A DNA stretch of 36,825 bases from Acanthaster planci (GCF_001949145.1 NW_019091472.1:369665-406489), one strand, 5' to 3'; counted from the stretch's first letter, positions 1 through 13,900 are shown. Notes: generated by a model from the sequence alone, not told the origin. Made by a program: numbers and translations.

Positions 1-1945
1 TTTCATTTCTGGGCTACACACAAAGGCCAATCACCATATATACAAGAGCCAGGGTGTGCCTTCTTTCACCGTGTTCGCTCGAGCGTGGGCCGAGAATTAT
101 AGCTGAAAAGTGGGCCGAGGATCTCAATTTTTATGGCGGCTCTATCCGCGTCCCGACGTGAAGGGGTTTATATACACCAATCCAACAAGCTCCTGGTCAA
201 CACAAGCATATGAACTGCAATTGGCACTAATGAAAGTGAATGGTGTATGAACATATATGGGCTTGGCATTTTATGCACTGTCAACTAACTATCGGTACAT
301 GTACAGACTGCACACCTATAGCTGAGTCATATCGTTAACACTTTATCACTGGCTTTTCTGACACACATGTAAATGTAGACCTTCCAAATGAAACAGCATT
401 TGTTTTTGTCATGATCTTCAGTAGTCTTTAAGTATTTTGTTTCGGTTTCATTTCAACTTATTGAATTTTTACATCTTTATTATATTTAAATTAAAGTCAA
501 TCATATTTGTAGGAAAACATGCAATAGATTCTTAGCACCCAAAATCAGGATCACTTTGTGGACAACAGTTTGTGCTAATTCACAAGTGATGAACTTCACT
601 GACTAACTAGACATACATAATGCAGTTGTGGACAGCCATTTTACACCCTGGAGTCATCTTGTATTTTATCATTCATGTTGAAATTGACAGTAACAATAGT
701 AGATATATCACGGACATTATAATTTTGTAAACATACACTGACATGTACATGTACTATGAATTGGTAATTAACACAAAAAATGTTCACATATAAGACCCAC
801 CACTCCAAAACCTGGCTGAAGTACATGGAGGTTATTTTGATGTTGGACAATTTCTCACACCATTGGTAAGTATTACACTTTGAAGTGATTCAAAGTAAAG
901 ACAGCTTTGATAAGGTACATGTAGGAGCAATGAAAGCTGTGAAATGTGCATTGTCCAGGAGTACATGGGCATTATTTCCAGATGGTACATGCAGCTAAAA
1001 GTCTTCTAACTGGTTTTGGAATGATGGGTCAAAAATCAGTTCCTGGACAAAGTTAAGCACTTTGCATCAGGTCGTCACTGCATTGGTGAGAATCACCACA
1101 GCTGTTTTTGCGTCATGAAGGAGATTCAAGCTAATTATTCAAATCCCAGATATGACTGCCATGATACAATGTAATCATGGCTGCACTAATTAGCTAAGGG
1201 ACCCTCTAAGTCATGTCATAAGTGTAGCAGCATATTTAGTAAAAATGAATACAACAAAAGCTCTATGGATTCATGCATGCCTCAACATGATAGGGAGTGT
1301 ACACACTAGAAAGATTGCTGTGGCTTCACAACTGAAGACATATATTATAACATGTATCAAAAGCATATTTATACTTTACTAATTTTGGCTGAGTTTGTCT
1401 CCAACACATGAGGCAATACAGTACGTGTGCAGTGTAGGATGACCCTTCAGTGAAAGTGCATCAATTCCTTTGACAGTAAAAAGCAATTACCTGAACTTCC
1501 TGAAGTAAATTGAAAAAATAGACCCTTTACTGCAACATGCACTGTGTTGGCCCGAAGGGATATATGCACACAATAATGGGACAAACACCAGCCTCAGCAT
1601 GAAAGTGACCTTTCAGTACTACATGGGTTACTTAAGAATGAGTCTGAGGAAAGGTGTATTTATATGTCTAACCCTCTGGGTATTCACATGTTCTGGGACC
1701 TACTGATTGCCATTTACATGTATGACAGTAATGAAAGTTTGAAAACTGATTAAATCCTGAATGCTTGATACTGTGCCAATGGTTACTGCATACAACACAT
1801 GTACTCCAACTCGTACAAATGCATACACACGTTCATTAAGTTCACTATCTGGTTCCAAATCACACTCTACATGGACATGTACAGCCTACAGGTACATGTA
1901 CGTATCCTGAAAATGTATCCCAATTGACTTGTACTTATTACTTAC
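1..1945 (-). other. PLXDC-like intron 5, 5' portion (runs off the window)
   Basis: This begins at the GT donor after exon 5. I found no exon continuing the conserved ectodomain in this stretch. It is AT-rich with scattered TACATGTA-type words (for example 1850-1910) and no recognisable transposon. The only local structure noted is a short duplicated phrase GTGGGCCGAG at about 87 and 111. Confidence 0.6.
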
Positions 1946-4900
1946 CATTATTGGCGTATCGTATGATGGCAGAATCATTAATACTTGGATCAAAGTTACC
2001 CATCAGTGGAGCCACATACTGTGTTGCAGCTATCAACTCATGAAAAACAGTACCCAAGTATATGAAGCCTGTAATACAAAATGTGTCACAAAATGAACCA
2101 AAAATTATATGTATGAGTGAACCAGGTCCATATACACTGAACAGTTAAATTGTTTTAATGGTAGACACTGCACCAATCTAAAACATGCAGTACTTTGTGA
2201 ATTACATTTCTCAGGGAAATTTCAATTTCTCGCATTAATTAGGGCGGGCAACCATTTAGACCCGGTTTGAAAAGGCCCCCCCCCCATAGCCCACCGTGTA
2301 TAATGCCTGCCCAGCATTCAGGCCACTCCAGGCCGGTATCAGGCCAGTCTGCATGTCTACATTTCAAAATCCCTGATGGAAGGTTTCCCCCATGATGTTT
2401 CCACAGATGAATAGGGGTCTAAGCAGATTAGTGTAAACACTGTATAGCCCTGAAGGATTAAAAACCACAAGCAGGTTCCTTCTGGGATAGATTACACATA
2501 CCAGTACTTGCAAACAATAGACCCCAGGATGGAGAAGTTCGAGATCAACAACCAGTCCAGCATCCCAGGCCAGTAGCCAGGGGGCTTTTGCAACAGGGCA
2601 AGCTTACCAGGGAGGAGGGGGACCTTTTCAAACCGGGTCTTAATGGTCGCCGGCCCTTACAAAACTGTAAAAAGCAGGGTACAGCAGATCAGATTTTTTA
2701 CAGCCCAAATGAAATTTTAATGCTGTCAGGGAGATGTAAAGGCCTCATACTGGGACATGTGTGAAATCAAGTATGATTAACCAATGAATTAAGATGGAAA
2801 TATATCAATTCAAAAAGAATTCTAAACAGGTACGTGTACCAATACCTTTACATGTGACTACTGAGAATAGAAATTCTGACAATGAAGAGAAGACTCACCG
2901 CCTGTGGCTATATAGGCTTTTGTTACATTGTGGCCATAGAATGTAAAGGTGAAAGGCAGGTTTACTACCTGTAGGGGACAAAATAGATTTATGTAAACTA
3001 TCCAGGATGGGTTAAGAGAAACGAGAATTTTGCACTTGACATAGATGAACATGTTGTTACATATATCTTTTTAAGATTTATAATCTAGCATGATTAATGA
3101 AAAATAAATGACCAATGCCTCTCTTAAAATAAACAACTCTAGAAAAGCTACATACATGTACATACAGGTACATGTATATCTACTGGAAACAGAAAGGAAC
3201 CAAAATAAAAAGGTGCTTCATGAACATCATATGTATGTACATATAACTGTAAATCATTGAGTTTATATTATTATTACCGAAAATGGGTCACTTAGGAGAC
3301 ATTCCCATAGGAATGTGCACAAAATTTTTCTAACTTTACCGTCCCATAATTCAATATTCCCCAAACTGTTTTCCTTTCAGACCCTAATCTATCATCTCTC
3401 AAAATGTGGACAATAAATATTTTCGTCCTTTTGGTAGTTGGAGCATTAGGGAGACATTGAAATGTCTCTCTAATGACCGATGTCTCCCTAATGTTGAAAA
3501 ATTTACCACAAAATTTCTCCCTAATGACCGATGTCTCCCTAATGTTGAAAAATTTACCACAAAATGTCTCCCAAGAGACCTATTTGGAAATATTACCCAA
3601 CTGATGGCATTAGTGATGGTTATCAAACTTACAGCTGCAGTTAGGTGGCTATCAGAGAGTTTCCAATGAGGAATCACAGTGAAGGATTCTTCTGTTTCCA
3701 AGTCAATGTAGTACTTGGGGTCTCCAGAGATATAAGATGAACTGTAGTACTGATGACTTTCTCTCTGTGGATAATATTGGAGTATTTCAAAGAAAAAATT
3801 GAATGAAATTTAGGTTTTAAGTGTAGTACTTTTCTTGTGACTTGTTCAAAACCCATGCTAAGGACAGCTGAATGCAATGTGTCCGCCTCGAGCTGAACTG
3901 CACCCCCCTCCCAATTGGCGAAAGAAAGACGTGTGGTTACAAGCGGGTTCTTGCACGCATTCTGCGTGTACGCAAAGACCATACCAGCCGGAATAAATCC
4001 AAACTAATAAAATTAGTTATGCGTACTCAGCGTGCTCCACGTCAAACGCACACATACATGTACATGTACTTGCGCACCTCATGGCGCGCCTATGTGGTTA
4101 GTGCCCAAAAAAACCACACCCTCTTTTGTTCTGCTCAAAGTGGATACTCTATATCAACAAAATTTGCATAAAAAATGCAATAAAAACTACAATAAACAAA
4201 CTTAAATTGGCTCATGTTGCTTGGTGGTCTACTGTATTTACATGTACCTGGGCCCATATTCGCAAAACCTTACTAATTTAGCAGGCAACTAGGCCCTTGT
4301 ACATGTATTTGTAGGATACCAAAATTCCTGATAGCCTACCATGGAAATTATGAAACCTTACTGAGAACCTTGTTAAATGTGTTTACACAAAAGTACTCAA
4401 AGAATAAGATGTAGTGCATTTGGGTGAAATGAGCATACATGTACATGTACATGTACATGTGTGGCATGTGATGATTGGACATGCACGTAATGTGACAGGT
4501 GTATTATGCTAATTCTTGCCTATTGTCACAAGTCCTCCTAAAAGGCCTTGGAAATGATACCTTTGAACCAAAACTCTGAAAAGAATGACTCAGAGAAAAT
4601 ATAGGACCAAACACAATCAAATATAGTTCAACACATTTAATATTTGAATCCCCCTTTAAAAAAACCACTAATTACACAGTTCATCTTGAACACATTCAAA
4701 GCAAACCTCGAGGAACACATATCAAAATTAAAAGATACTGATGGACACTTGTGGTCTTTGGTCCGGATCTCAGTTTAAGGCGAGTCCTGCTGTCGTCCCC
4801 GGGGCTAGGTGTCATCCTGGGATGGCACATTGGTGGGGGAACGTCTACCCGTCAACCAAGACCCCAGTCCAAGATAAAAAGCCCTATTTGTAATACAAAA

Positions 4901-7900
4901 TCCCTTTAGATTAAATACAGTTAACTACTTTCAAACGATTTCTGACCAATCACTTTCACTACATTTCCAAAGTTTCGGATTACCACTTGAATAATTTACC
5001 ACTGCGTTTATTTCATAAGAATCTCCTAAAACATTACGTTTTGTTCGCTTTTAATCAAACAATTGCTTTAACAAATGAACATAATTTATTTCGTCATGAA
5101 CCCGTGAACTACAACATTCTTTCCAATAATAGATTAACAACACTTCACAGAATTTTGTTGCAGTTTTTATACAAAATAAAATACTTACAGCCTATATCAG
5201 GTAACCTGGCATGGCTGTCAAGTTTGAAGACAAGACTTCTAGACTGCTGGCACTCTTACTGGCATCTTGGTGCTCTCAAGCTCCCCAAAACGATGCAGTA
5301 TTTGCGAAAACAAACCCAATCCCCGACCAAACGCATGTGGGATGAACGGGTTAGACGGGCCTCTAATGCCCCAACGTAGTGCCAGCAGTCAATCTCATCA
5401 CCAAGTGCCAAGCTGATGCCCTTCCCAAGTTTTTTATACAGAAACGCAATGCATTGTCCCAAATTCCTTAAAACTGTACCAACTAAACTGGAATGGTTGC
5501 GGCCAATGAACATTCTTTTCTTATTGTCCAACGACCATTGACTACTGACCAGAGTCCAGTCCATACTTTTCAACCATTCACTAACTACTTGATATGAAGT
5601 CACAGGCACTGGCCTCGGCATTTCGTCCGCCAGTGAATACCTTTAACCATTCAGTTCAATTGAACCACAACGTTCTGGAATTTAGCACAATTTTAAGTTA
5701 ACAAAACACGGCAAATTTCTATAATAAAACAAAATTTCTTGAATGAAATCAAACTGTGACATCTATTAAAAAACAAAGATCTGGCCTATACATGTACGTG
5801 ATAGTGAGGTGACTCAAAATCAAATTTGGTAGCAATGCAAATGTTACCAAACATGGCAACAAGACGCGAAGGAAGGCAAATAATTTTCAAGACATGCATG
5901 AAAGGAATCTCTTTTTGGCAGGCAAAGTGTGTGAAAAGTTGAATGAAAAGAGTGAAATGTTCAAAATCAGGTGCAACTGTGTAAATTTGTGATTGGGATT
6001 ATCCCTTCCTGGGGAAAAAAAGGTTTTCTGTAGCATATGAATGTGTATTGGGTTCCCCCTGTCCAAGTTATGCATTCTTATGCATTCTACCCCCTTGAAA
6101 ACCAGGATTCTTTGAGCCACATTGCCAAGTTGGTGATCAGCGATAAAATGAAAATGCACTAACAACTCTCTTCATAGAGTTACTGGTACCCAAGATCAAC
6201 TCTAACTTTTGTAAGAAACTTTGAATGTAACTAACCCTAGAAATGCTTTAGTTGTAAATAGGTATCAACTACAGTTACAAACTACACACATGTACAAATG
6301 CACATGCATGTGGGCTTAGTAGGCACTACAAGCCCTTGCAAATTTAACCAACTACATGTACATGTACTGCATAAGGTACATGTACATGTACATTGTAGCT
6401 AAGTACCGGTAGGCTAAGTAGGCTACCGGTATGTATACATACATGGCTGTAAGTAAGATCTCGTGAATATGGCCCCTTAACATACATATGAGTACATGTA
6501 CATGCACAGTGTATGTAGGTTCCTGATTCAGAGTTTATCTCACGTCATTTTTTCCCCCAAAAAATACAGAGACAAAGTCTTCTGAAGCTTTTTATTAATT
6601 TTCATTCATTTAAATAGCAAGTTTCTCTCATACTTAAAACAGTGAATCCATTGCACAATACAATTATGCTTCAACAAATCAGCTTCAATCCCTGCATTCT
6701 CAGTGTACCAGGTAATAGAACACTTCTCAACTTACGCATCATTTCATTAAAAAATTTATAAGATAGAACATGAAGGAAAGCAAATGTAAAATGTAAAGAG
6801 GACTAGATTCGTGGTTGCCATGGAGAACTGGTCTATGAAGCCATTTCCTCTTGGTGCAGAATCACCAACCACTGTAACATGACTAAGGCTGCAACTGAAT
6901 CTGTTGTCTGGAGCTACATGTACAAGTGCGTTTTATGTCGGTCTTCACTCCAATGGAAATGTATGGAGATACACTGACAATATATAGATGTAGATCTGTC
7001 TGGAGGCCCGTTTTGGACACAGCCTGAGCCTATGAGTGATAGCCAGGCTAAATTATGCACTTGGCACTGTTCCTTTCTCCCTTGCCAATGCTGTCAATTC
7101 AGCAATAGACCTATGGCAAGTCCTATAAATTAAAGGGTCTATACAATGCATTTTTGCTACAGGCCTTGAAAATGCATCTGCATGTACATGTACATGTATG
7201 TACACATGTAAACTGACGTTCAATAAACCTAAATTCTCATTTACATACATAGTGTTTCAATTTTGTAAGGAGCATTTCAATGCCGTTTTAGTTTTTAGGC
7301 TCATGCTACACATACAAGTATAAGACATTCATGGGCACAACTACAGGTATTACAGGTATGTCATTCCTTAAGGAAACCTCAGTATTGCATTGATTTGTAC
7401 ATCAAAATCTGCTGGAACCTTTTACATTTACTCTTTTACGTACATACTCTTTTGTAATGATTCTTTGTTGTGTCAGAAATGCCCATGGCAAGTCATTGAA
7501 AAGTGCACTTTTCAATATGCTTGGCAGTACAAGTAACCCTAAAAAGGATACCAAATACTAGTAGTTTTCAGAAATTATTCTGCAAAAAAGCATGTCTGAG
7601 AAAAACGTGTTTGTACTCTTTACCTAAGCTTGGTGACGTCATCACTTGTACTACAAATGTCAAAGGATAATAATGTGTATAAAGCAAACATTTCTAATTT
7701 TCTAGTCAGAAAACACTTTCTGAATGAACCAAAGAACAAGTACACAGTAAATAAAAAAAAGCCATACCGGTAGTTAATTATCACAGCACTACACTTCAAA
7801 GTTAAAACCCAGGGGTTTAGATAAAGTGCATATCGGCGTACATGTATATACGGTTCCTGACTTAGAAATTTAGTCAAAATACGCAGCATAAAACCTCATG

Positions 7901-10900
7901 TGGAACGTAAAATATGCAGTGACTTCGACTATAGAAAGAGTACCACAAGTTTCTGTATTTTTCACCTTTGGTCAATTACGCCCTGCCCATCAGAGAAGCA
8001 TTCTTACTTCATAGCCAATGCTACTGAAACCAATTTGTTCATGTTTGTCTGCACACAAATTTTCTCACTGCTCCATGCATAACCATGAAAAATTACTCAG
8101 AAAATCCCAAATCAACGGGAAAGACCCAGAGCGAAATGTGTTGTAGACCAAAATGGGCAACTGTGCACGCATTGTGTGCATGGATCATTTTGGTGTACAA
8201 AACCTTGGTGAGCAGACTCCCCAAAGACATGATGCAGTAAAATTGATTTCTAGCTTGTGGGGCCACACTATTTTCATTGAGTTTTGCATGAATGGATAAG
8301 GTTTGAGTTGCTCAAACTCCTCATCGAAAGTTCGGCAAAAAAACGTGAATTTTTCTGCAAGTTTTGATCCACTAAACACAAGCATTTTTTCAAGTGGTGT
8401 TTTAGAGGCTTTCCAGTACACCTACAAGAAACCAGGTATCATTTTTGGAAAATTTGAGTCTGAAACACCTTAGAAAGATTGAGGTATACATAGATCATGA
8501 GTATGAGCACATTTGACCACCGAGTGATGAAGTGCACCGTGACTTTCTGAATTGCCACCACCAGGCATATGCGCGCAGCAGCGGGTCAACATACAGCGTA
8601 GCGTCTGTGCACGGTAGCCTCACACATGCCACCGCACACAGGCAGATACAATCTTATGTGATATTGTCTATGGTGTAATGAGTTCATGGTTATCACTAAG
8701 CACCAGTTTTATACTGTATTTTTCAAGAGAAATAACAAGTATTATTACATGTATATACTCAGGCAAAAGGACTAACTCACATATTGTTAGTACTCAGTTC
8801 CTCCACCTCTTACTCTTAAGGAGTACAGTACTCTCCCTCTCAAGAAGAGTACAATACTAAATACTGAGGGTAAAAGAGTACTGTACTCTACTCAAAGCAT
8901 GGAAGTGAGTATTGTATTCATGGCTTGAAAAAAATTATCTAAACACCTGTAAATCTAAAAACCATAAAAATTAGGGAGAAGTACATGTAAATACAGTGTA
9001 AAACCGTAAAAATTGGGAGAAGTACATGTAAATACAGTGTATCTTGAATACAAGATTACCTACTGTACATGTACAGTATTACCAGGTTTGAATCTTTGTA
9101 AGTGCTGGAAGGAAAATGCTTAGATTACAAAATCCATTCAAAAAATGAAGTTGATAACTGTGTGAACAACAAAATCATCTGCCAACATGTACATTATACC
9201 GATTCTGGTTCAACGCAACTGCATTACAAACAAACACAATATGACTCCCCAATGTTGTACAAAAACAACAGAGGTACATGTATGAGAGTAAGTGTACATG
9301 TACATTATATACCCAAGTACATGTATACAGTCATTTTGTGTGCAACTACCAGTACATGTATGCACACATTCAAAGGTTGCTTGGGCTTGCCTCAAATACA
9401 TGTATACATGTAAAAACTCTTTAAACACCTGTAGGCTATTTGAATTTTTAAATACACCTGAATATTGTTCATTGCATTTTGAGAATTTTTGTAGAACACA
9501 ACTGACCTCATTTATAATCATTGGGCGAGACGTCGTTCCTTGTGTTGATTGTCGCTTGTTTCTAGGGGATCCATGCAATATGGCTATATCACTATACTTG
9601 ACAGAGTAGCGGTCGGTGAACTTGTTATTCCCCCATAACGAGTAAGCAGGGGAAACATCTATGCCTAGGCAAAAATGTAACAAAGAGAAACAAACATGTC
9701 AGTAAAGTCTGTTTTGTTTGGGATTTTTTGGGGTCTTTAAACAAAACATTGCATGTGCTACATGTAATATACATGTACAGGTAGTACATGGGCCTACACT
9801 GTACAGTATGTTCTGTGTTAAACTATTTCTGTGACGTCACCCATTTGTTTAAACTGTAATTTATTTCTTACAAATCTAGATTATTCTTACTAATCTACAG
9901 CTAACTGTAGATTGGTAATACATCTACAGTTACTGTAGATTGGTAATACATCTACAGTTACTGTAGATTGGTAATACATCTACAGTTACTGTAGATTGGT
10001 AATACATCTACAGTTACTGTACCAGTAGATTTGTAACAACAGGGGGGTTAATTCCTCCCCCCCCAGTTTCAGTCAAAGAAGGTATGACCGGAGGGATGAG
10101 GTTAAATGAATTACCTCTTAAGTTTTCAGGATAAATGCTTTATAAAGCAACATTTTTGGCAAGGGTTTGAATGTTCTCTTCACCTTTCAAGAAAGAATAA
10201 AAGTGATGTACATGTACGTCTATCTTGGCTGCTTTTCTGTGCCTACATTTGCCCAGTCCTTCTTATACCTGCATGTTGCATCAAAGTTTAATTGAATTAA
10301 GGCAAACTCTGGTACATCTTCTAATTGTGCCGTGGTTGTACCTCCGCACCACCTGCGCCAACTCAACCAGCTTCCGATGGCAGGAAAAATTCTTTGAACA
10401 GTTAGTTGGAACCTCTATGGGATCGCCTATATCCCCAGTTCTGGCTGACATATTCATGGAAGAATTTAAGCAGACCACCATCGCCACCACAGACCATCGT
10501 CCCAAGATCTGGCTCCGGTATGTGGATGACCCATTTGTCATCTGGCAGCACGGGCAAGACAACCTCCGACACTTCTTGGATCACCTCAACGGGCTTCACA
10601 GCAGCATCCAATTCACCATTGAACAAGAAAGAAATGGCAGCATTTCCTTTCTTGATGTTGAGGTGTCCAGAAGTCAAGATGTCCGCCTCTCCCTCAAGGT
10701 GTACCGCAAACCCACTCACACCGACAGATATCTTAACTGCTCCTCCTGCTATCACCCCAAAATCAAGTCATCTGTCAACCGAGCCTTCGTTTGCAGGGCT
10801 TACAACATCTGCGACAAGGAACACCTCGCCAAAGAACTGCACCACATCTCCACAGCACTTCAACGTAACGGCTACAACGCCCCAGTAGATCAAGACTCAA

Positions 10901-13900
10901 GACCCAAGACCAAGATCCTCTCCCGGCTGAAGGGTCTCCTATACCCAAAGCCAACTAGATAAGGCCCCTAGTTCTGTTACTCTCCCCTACCTCGGTTGTA
11001 CTTCCCACCACATCCAGCGTATCCTGAGCAAGCGTGACATCAAGGTATTCCACACAGCCCCTTTCAAGATCCGCGGCATGCCGACATCTCACAAGGACTG
11101 AAAAGATCCGCACCACCGACCAGGGGTGTACAAGATCTCCTGCCAATGCGGCAAAGTGTATATCGGTGAGACTGGTAGGGACCTCCCCACCAGACTCAAA
11201 GAACACCAAGCCCATGGCCGGAAGTAAGAGTATGAGAAGTCAGCGATAGTCAAGCATTCCCACTCTGAAGACCACCGCATCAACAGGGACCAAGCCCACC
11301 TCATCACCGGCATCGAGCACTGGTACCCAAGATGCATCAGAGAAGCCTTGGAGATTCTTAAGCATGACACCGTTCCCCAAGACATCGGCTTTTCAATCAG
11401 TGACATCTGGCAACCTCTGCTCACCTCCCAGTCCAATGGGTCCTCTATGCCCTAGGTCAACCCCCACCCTGCCTATGGGTCTCCTATACCCCGGCGACCT
11501 CACCCCGCCCCAACCTATGCCCAACTGACACGCCTCACTGACCTGCTGGACCCCATCCCGCATGAGCGCCCAGCTGAATCCACCACTAGCATCCTCGTCA
11601 CACCCCACTGCATCCAGTGACCTTATATAAACAGCTCCATCTTCAGCTTCTCTTCAGTCTCCTGATGATAGACTGAGCACGCAGTCTGAAATGTAGAGTA
11701 TACTCCCGGTCCTTTTCTGAACCACACATACTCATAAGAGATATATTCCTTCGCATGGTGCTACCGCAAGCTTTGCTGTGTTTCACCATGAAAAGTCTGA
11801 AATTCCATACTGGCAATTCAAAGGCAGTAAATTGCCAATTTTATTTCTTACTATGCACACGTACATGTACCATACCTTGATATCCGAGACCAACATGACC
11901 AAAGCATTCAAGACCGAGTCCCAAACCCTCAAGACTGAGACAAACCTTTTGCAGGTTGAGGGGAATAAGCCATTTGCGAGTTAATTTTGAATAAAATCTT
12001 GTGCACTGAGTTATCTGACTGCAAATAAACAGAACAATTTGAATCTCCCAGACTAAAGACACTGTTGCTATACCTAACGATTTAGGGCAGGCTTTCACAT
12101 AGCAACCACATCTCTGGAATGGACTGGTTCCTTTGTGCCCTTCTTATCCATAGAGAACAGTGTATTGTTACAAGGTGTCTCTTATGTAACTAAGTAAAAG
12201 CTTGCCCTGAATCACGAGGTATAGCAACAGTGGTTTTAGTAAGAAGAATTCAAGTTGTTACATTCACGTGAATTTAAAGAACTCAGTGTACCAGTTTGGG
12301 TCAAAGTTAACTCACAAAAGGCTTATTCGTGCAAAGGTCAGAAGCTCTGGAGTTGTTGTGACTATCTTCCAAGCTAAGTTTGCTTTCACGGAAAAGTGAC
12401 AAATTTTTATGTATGTAATGCATGGATGTCCAAGGGAGGGGGACATTGTACTGAATGAATAAATCACGCTCAACACAGCAGTTTTCGTATAGGTACATGT
12501 ACCGGCTATGTGTATCACGTACATGTACATGTAGGCCATTTCCTTCTTCTTGATTAAGTTTCAGCATGGAGCTATTTGGTAGAAGAAATGAGTAGTGCAA
12601 ATTTTGTGGGAGCTGGCTGAATTAAAGTAAACATCATTTAGCCAGCAGCATGTAGGCAGGCCCTTTTTGATGCAAGTGTGCAAACTGTTGGCATAACTAC
12701 ATGTACATGTACATGTACCACCACCGAGTGTGCAAGACCTGTGGCCTACTTGATAGCACATTTATGTGGGAGCACACGAGAGAATTTCCCCAGCTGGCTT
12801 CAAATGCTAGATAGTGTCATTTTTTATCTTGTGTTATTTTAGATCAACTCCAAAAATATAACTGGGCCTTGAGAGTATTACATTTTCTTTTTCTGATTCT
12901 TGGCTCCAGAGGATTTTTTTATTTGGAAAAAGTGTAAAATGGCCTGATTCCAACAACAACATTGGTGCAGAACCAGACTAAGATTAGTCTAGACTTACTT
13001 CAAGAACTCTCCATCACTACTCTGTGCTACTCTATGTGACTCAGAGGTGATGTCACTTTCAAGGGTCACAACGCTATGTGTCTTTTGAATCCTGTATTTG
13101 CGGTGAAAAAATGGTCCAGATCACTTAACCCAAAATCCACTTTTTCAGCCAAATATTCCCATGAAAGCTCCAGTGAGGCACAAAGTTTACAGTTCTTGAA
13201 CACACCCGCACAGGAGATTCAGCCCACGAGACTGAGTATTTATTGAAAAAAAGGACATCTCACTTACTAATATTTCGTCTAACCGACACCAAATCGCTGC
13301 GCCGTTCTTGCTGTCCACATTGCACATGCATCAGGCTGGCAAATGGCTTAGCTAGCTATGCATTTCAGTTCGAGCGTTTTCGTAGGCGGCTGAATGCATC
13401 TTGTTTTGTTTGTGTGACTGTTCTTGCTATGTGACTGTTTTGGTTTCAAGGGTTGAAATACAAGCTGCATAGCTCCTCACTCATGAAATATTACAAAGGA
13501 AAGGTTGCGTGACTCCACTTTCACAAAAAATAAATCAATGTATCTGTCACCGCTACACAGTGCCGCACATATTGCGCATGGATCCTGAATATCAGCTTGC
13601 AAGTCACGAAGCAAGAACGGTTGCGCAAAGAAAATAAGATGCAATCCCCAACCTCCAGAAATGGTTGAACAGAAACACGCAGCAAGCTTAGCCACTGGCC
13701 AGCCTGACGCATGCGCAAATGTGATAAACATGAAAAGCAAGAAAGAGACGGCGATCTGTGACAGGTAGCCAAAAGATTGATGAGTAAAATGTTTGATTTT
13801 TCACTAAATGCTCAGTCTCATGGGCTGAAAATCCTTTGCGGATGTTTTTAAAAGCTGTAGGTGCCTCACTGGAGCTTTCACCTATAGGAATATTTGGCTG

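Larger units (their letters stand above)
3765..9506 (-). other. PLXDC-like intron 2 (5.7 kb)
   Basis: This is the largest intron in the window. It holds several TACATGTA microsatellite clusters (near 4437-4460, 6355-6395, 7180-7210, 9290-9310), a 42-bp direct repeat (8959-9041), palindromic GAGTACTGTACTC-type sequence near 8810-8895, and one unassigned minus-strand ORF (5256-5621). The GC-rich patch at 4745-4865 is anonymous; I could not fit it to a tRNA or to a known SINE. The remainder shows nothing I can support. Confidence 0.6.
10300..11745 (+). mobile_element. Penelope-like retroelement, 5'-truncated and decayed
   Basis: The element lies antisense to the host gene in PLXDC-like intron 1. 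It contains a reverse transcriptase piece (open to 10962), then, in a different reading frame, a GIY-YIG endonuclease piece (to 11455) and a roughly 290-base 3' region ending near a CTGATGA hairpin. An RT followed by a C-terminal GIY-YIG domain is the diagnostic layout of Penelope-like elements. The N-terminal RT region and the element's 5' end are missing. One frame change and two in-frame stops make it non-functional. The exact ends are uncertain: I see no clear terminal repeat or target-site duplication. Confidence 0.88.

Noticed and set aside
1491-1499. A possible 9-base microexon (CTTCAG|9 bases|GTAATT) of the PLXDC-like gene on the minus strand
   Set aside because: The splice-like signals alone are too weak, and the three residues cannot be matched to the family.
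4745-4865. GC-rich segment in intron 2 considered as a tRNA- or 5S-derived SINE
   Set aside because: No A/B box pair or poly-A tail could be recognised.
9876-10040. Regular 28-bp repeats resembling a CRISPR array
   Set aside because: Units are directly contiguous without unique spacers, and the context is an animal intron; it is a minisatellite.
10225-10299. Using the ATG at 10225 as the start of the retroelement ORF
   Set aside because: The first roughly 25 codons do not resemble reverse transcriptase and are probably flanking sequence fused to a 5'-truncated copy.
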